5,653 nucleotides of DNA. It comes from Bacillota bacterium. GTDB taxonomy: Bacteria > Bacillota > Desulfitobacteriia > Desulfitobacteriales > Desulfitobacteriaceae. Location of the stretch: NCBI GenBank assembly GCA_021849995.1, contig JAJZSC010000247.1:1-5653 (forward strand), read 5' to 3'. This document shows positions 5,001-5,653 of the stretch, one piece after another. The translations under genes were made by a program, and so were the position numbers. Under the pieces are notes generated by a model. The model was not told the DNA's origin. It worked only from the letters and a program-made list of their open reading frames with translations, and made no database searches. Every line of letters begins with the position of its first letter. The stretch's first letter is position 1.

Positions 5001-5031
5001 GTCTACCAAATTCAATTTTAAGAGTGTTTTA

Positions 5032-5220
5032 TTAATTTACATGGATAGCATCGACTGGGCACCCATCGGCTGCTTCTTTAGCACAGTCTTCTAATTCCGA
5101 CGGAACCGGGTTTACATAAGCAATGGCTAAGCCATCGTCCTCCATCTTAAAGATGTCTCCGCAAATATCTGGACAGGCACCACAACCAATACAGGTATTT
5201 TTGTCAACTGCAGCAATCAT
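5032..5220 (-). CDS. Single-cluster [4Fe-4S] ferredoxin, Desulfovibrio type
   Basis: A 62-residue acidic ferredoxin, a soluble low-potential electron carrier. The cluster motif is Cys10-x2-Cys13-x2-Cys16, with the fourth ligand Cys54 in the usual CPVDAI context. Cys20 and Cys46 remain and occupy the places that form a disulfide in Desulfovibrio gigas ferredoxin, so one cluster plus a disulfide is expected instead of two clusters. If Cys13 were free, a [3Fe-4S] form could also occur, as known for that family. The start ATG (5218-5220, complement) follows AAAGGAGGG (complement of 5227-5235) by 6 nt. The gene converges on the reductase gene across a shared terminator and diverges from the acetyltransferase, with a 133-nt gap between them that should hold both promoters. 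I could not identify either with confidence. It is a plausible donor to the reductase, by proximity only. Confidence 0.93.
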   Translation of the reverse strand: MIAAVDKNTCIGCGACPDICGDIFKMEDDGLAIAYVNPVPSELEDCAKEAADGCPVDAIHVN

Positions 5221-5353
5221 TTAGAACCCTCCTTTGGCATAACTTAAAAATATTGTCTCCTTTGTTTGAAGGCTGTATGCATTAAATTCTAAAGAAAAAT
5301 GAGACAAAAACGAATATATTAGTTATGATGTATTGGGGGAGTGTGATAACATT

Positions 5354-5653
5354 ATGGATAATGAACAGAAATATATAATCAAACTAGCTGAAGAAGCAGA
5401 TTTAAGTAGACTAACTGAAATATATAACTGGGCTGTATTACATTCTGTGGCGACATTTGATCTTACTATTAGGACAGAAGTGGAAGCGAAAAACTGGTTT
5501 AAGCTTCACGATGATTTGTTTTATCCCTTATATGTTGTCCAGTTTAACGGGCTCATTGCCGGTTGGGGAAGTATCTCACCTTTTCACCCCCGCCCAGCTT
5601 ATAGACAATCGGGAGAATTCTCTATTTACTTAGATCCAACTTTTCAATTAAGG
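5354..5653 (+). CDS. GNAT N-acetyltransferase, phosphinothricin/methionine-sulfoximine type (3' partial)
   Basis: The first 100 codons of a GNAT enzyme, cut by the window end. The N-terminus shows the hallmarks of the Pat/YwnH-type branch: IYNWAVLHSVATF (23-35), then YPLYVVQFNGLIAGWGSISPF (57-77, with the GW of strand 4), and PAYRQSGEFSIYLDP (81-95). The window ends just before the expected acetyl-CoA-binding R/Q-x-x-G-x-G/A loop, so that motif cannot be checked. Full members are about 165-180 residues. Relatives acetylate phosphinothricin, methionine sulfoximine/sulfone or related amino acids; the natural substrate here is unknown. The start ATG has a GGGGGAG site (5335-5341) 12 nt upstream, a little far. 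The gene is divergent from the ferredoxin gene and probably unrelated to it in function. Confidence 0.87.
   Translation, partial: MDNEQKYIIKLAEEADLSRLTEIYNWAVLHSVATFDLTIRTEVEAKNWFKLHDDLFYPLYVVQFNGLIAGWGSISPFHPRPAYRQSGEFSIYLDPTFQLR

Noticed and set aside
5217..5240. Seven-codon minus-strand frame whose TGA overlaps the ferredoxin ATG
   Set aside because: Its only ribosome-like site (GGAGA) is about 15 nt away, too far, and a frame this short is expected by chance. The ferredoxin has its own strong site inside it.
5301..5330. GAGACA-N18-TATGAT as promoter of the acetyltransferase gene
   Set aside because: The -35 match is weak, and transcription would start inside the ribosome site, so I did not call it.

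Overview
The window looks like chromosome from a low-GC, spore-forming, anaerobic Firmicute, most likely a Clostridia member of the Desulfosporosinus/Desulfitobacterium kind. This is inferred from strong GGAGG-type ribosome sites, a SpoVM-like sporulation micropeptide, a siroheme-type sulfite/nitrite reductase and a single-cluster ferredoxin. I ran no search, so the genus is a guess from gene content.

Layout. Positions 2-2310 hold a same-strand group: the C-terminal part of a DinG/XPD-type helicase whose start lies outside the window, then psd and pssA. Psd and PssA overlap by ATGA and together make phosphatidylethanolamine from CDP-diacylglycerol and serine. A clear terminator (2334-2364) closes this group.

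Positions 2365-3582 hold a possible sporulation-linked group: a candidate sigma-K-like promoter, an unrecognised 116-residue protein, a 21-codon gene closely resembling spoVM, an inverted repeat that could mask the next ribosome site, a membrane-anchored 153-residue protein with an NTF2-like tail, and a 39-residue single-pass membrane protein whose stop codon lies in the loop of its own terminator.

Positions 3568-3905 are non-coding. They hold two perfect, directly adjacent copies of an 89-bp structured repeat, a TATAAT box, and two TGTG-N8-CACA palindromes 22 bp apart that resemble Crp/Fnr-family operators. These sites precede a two-gene unit: a 49-residue zinc-ribbon protein and a protein joining a DUF1858 CxxC domain to a small siroheme/[4Fe-4S] reductase. 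A strong hairpin terminator follows, which could also serve the convergent minus-strand ferredoxin gene (5032-5220).

Divergent from the ferredoxin, the window ends inside a GNAT acetyltransferase of the phosphinothricin N-acetyltransferase type (5354 onward). The four small genes (2854-2919, 3448-3567, 3906-4055, and the 62-residue ferredoxin) and the tandem repeat are the parts most easily missed by routine annotation.
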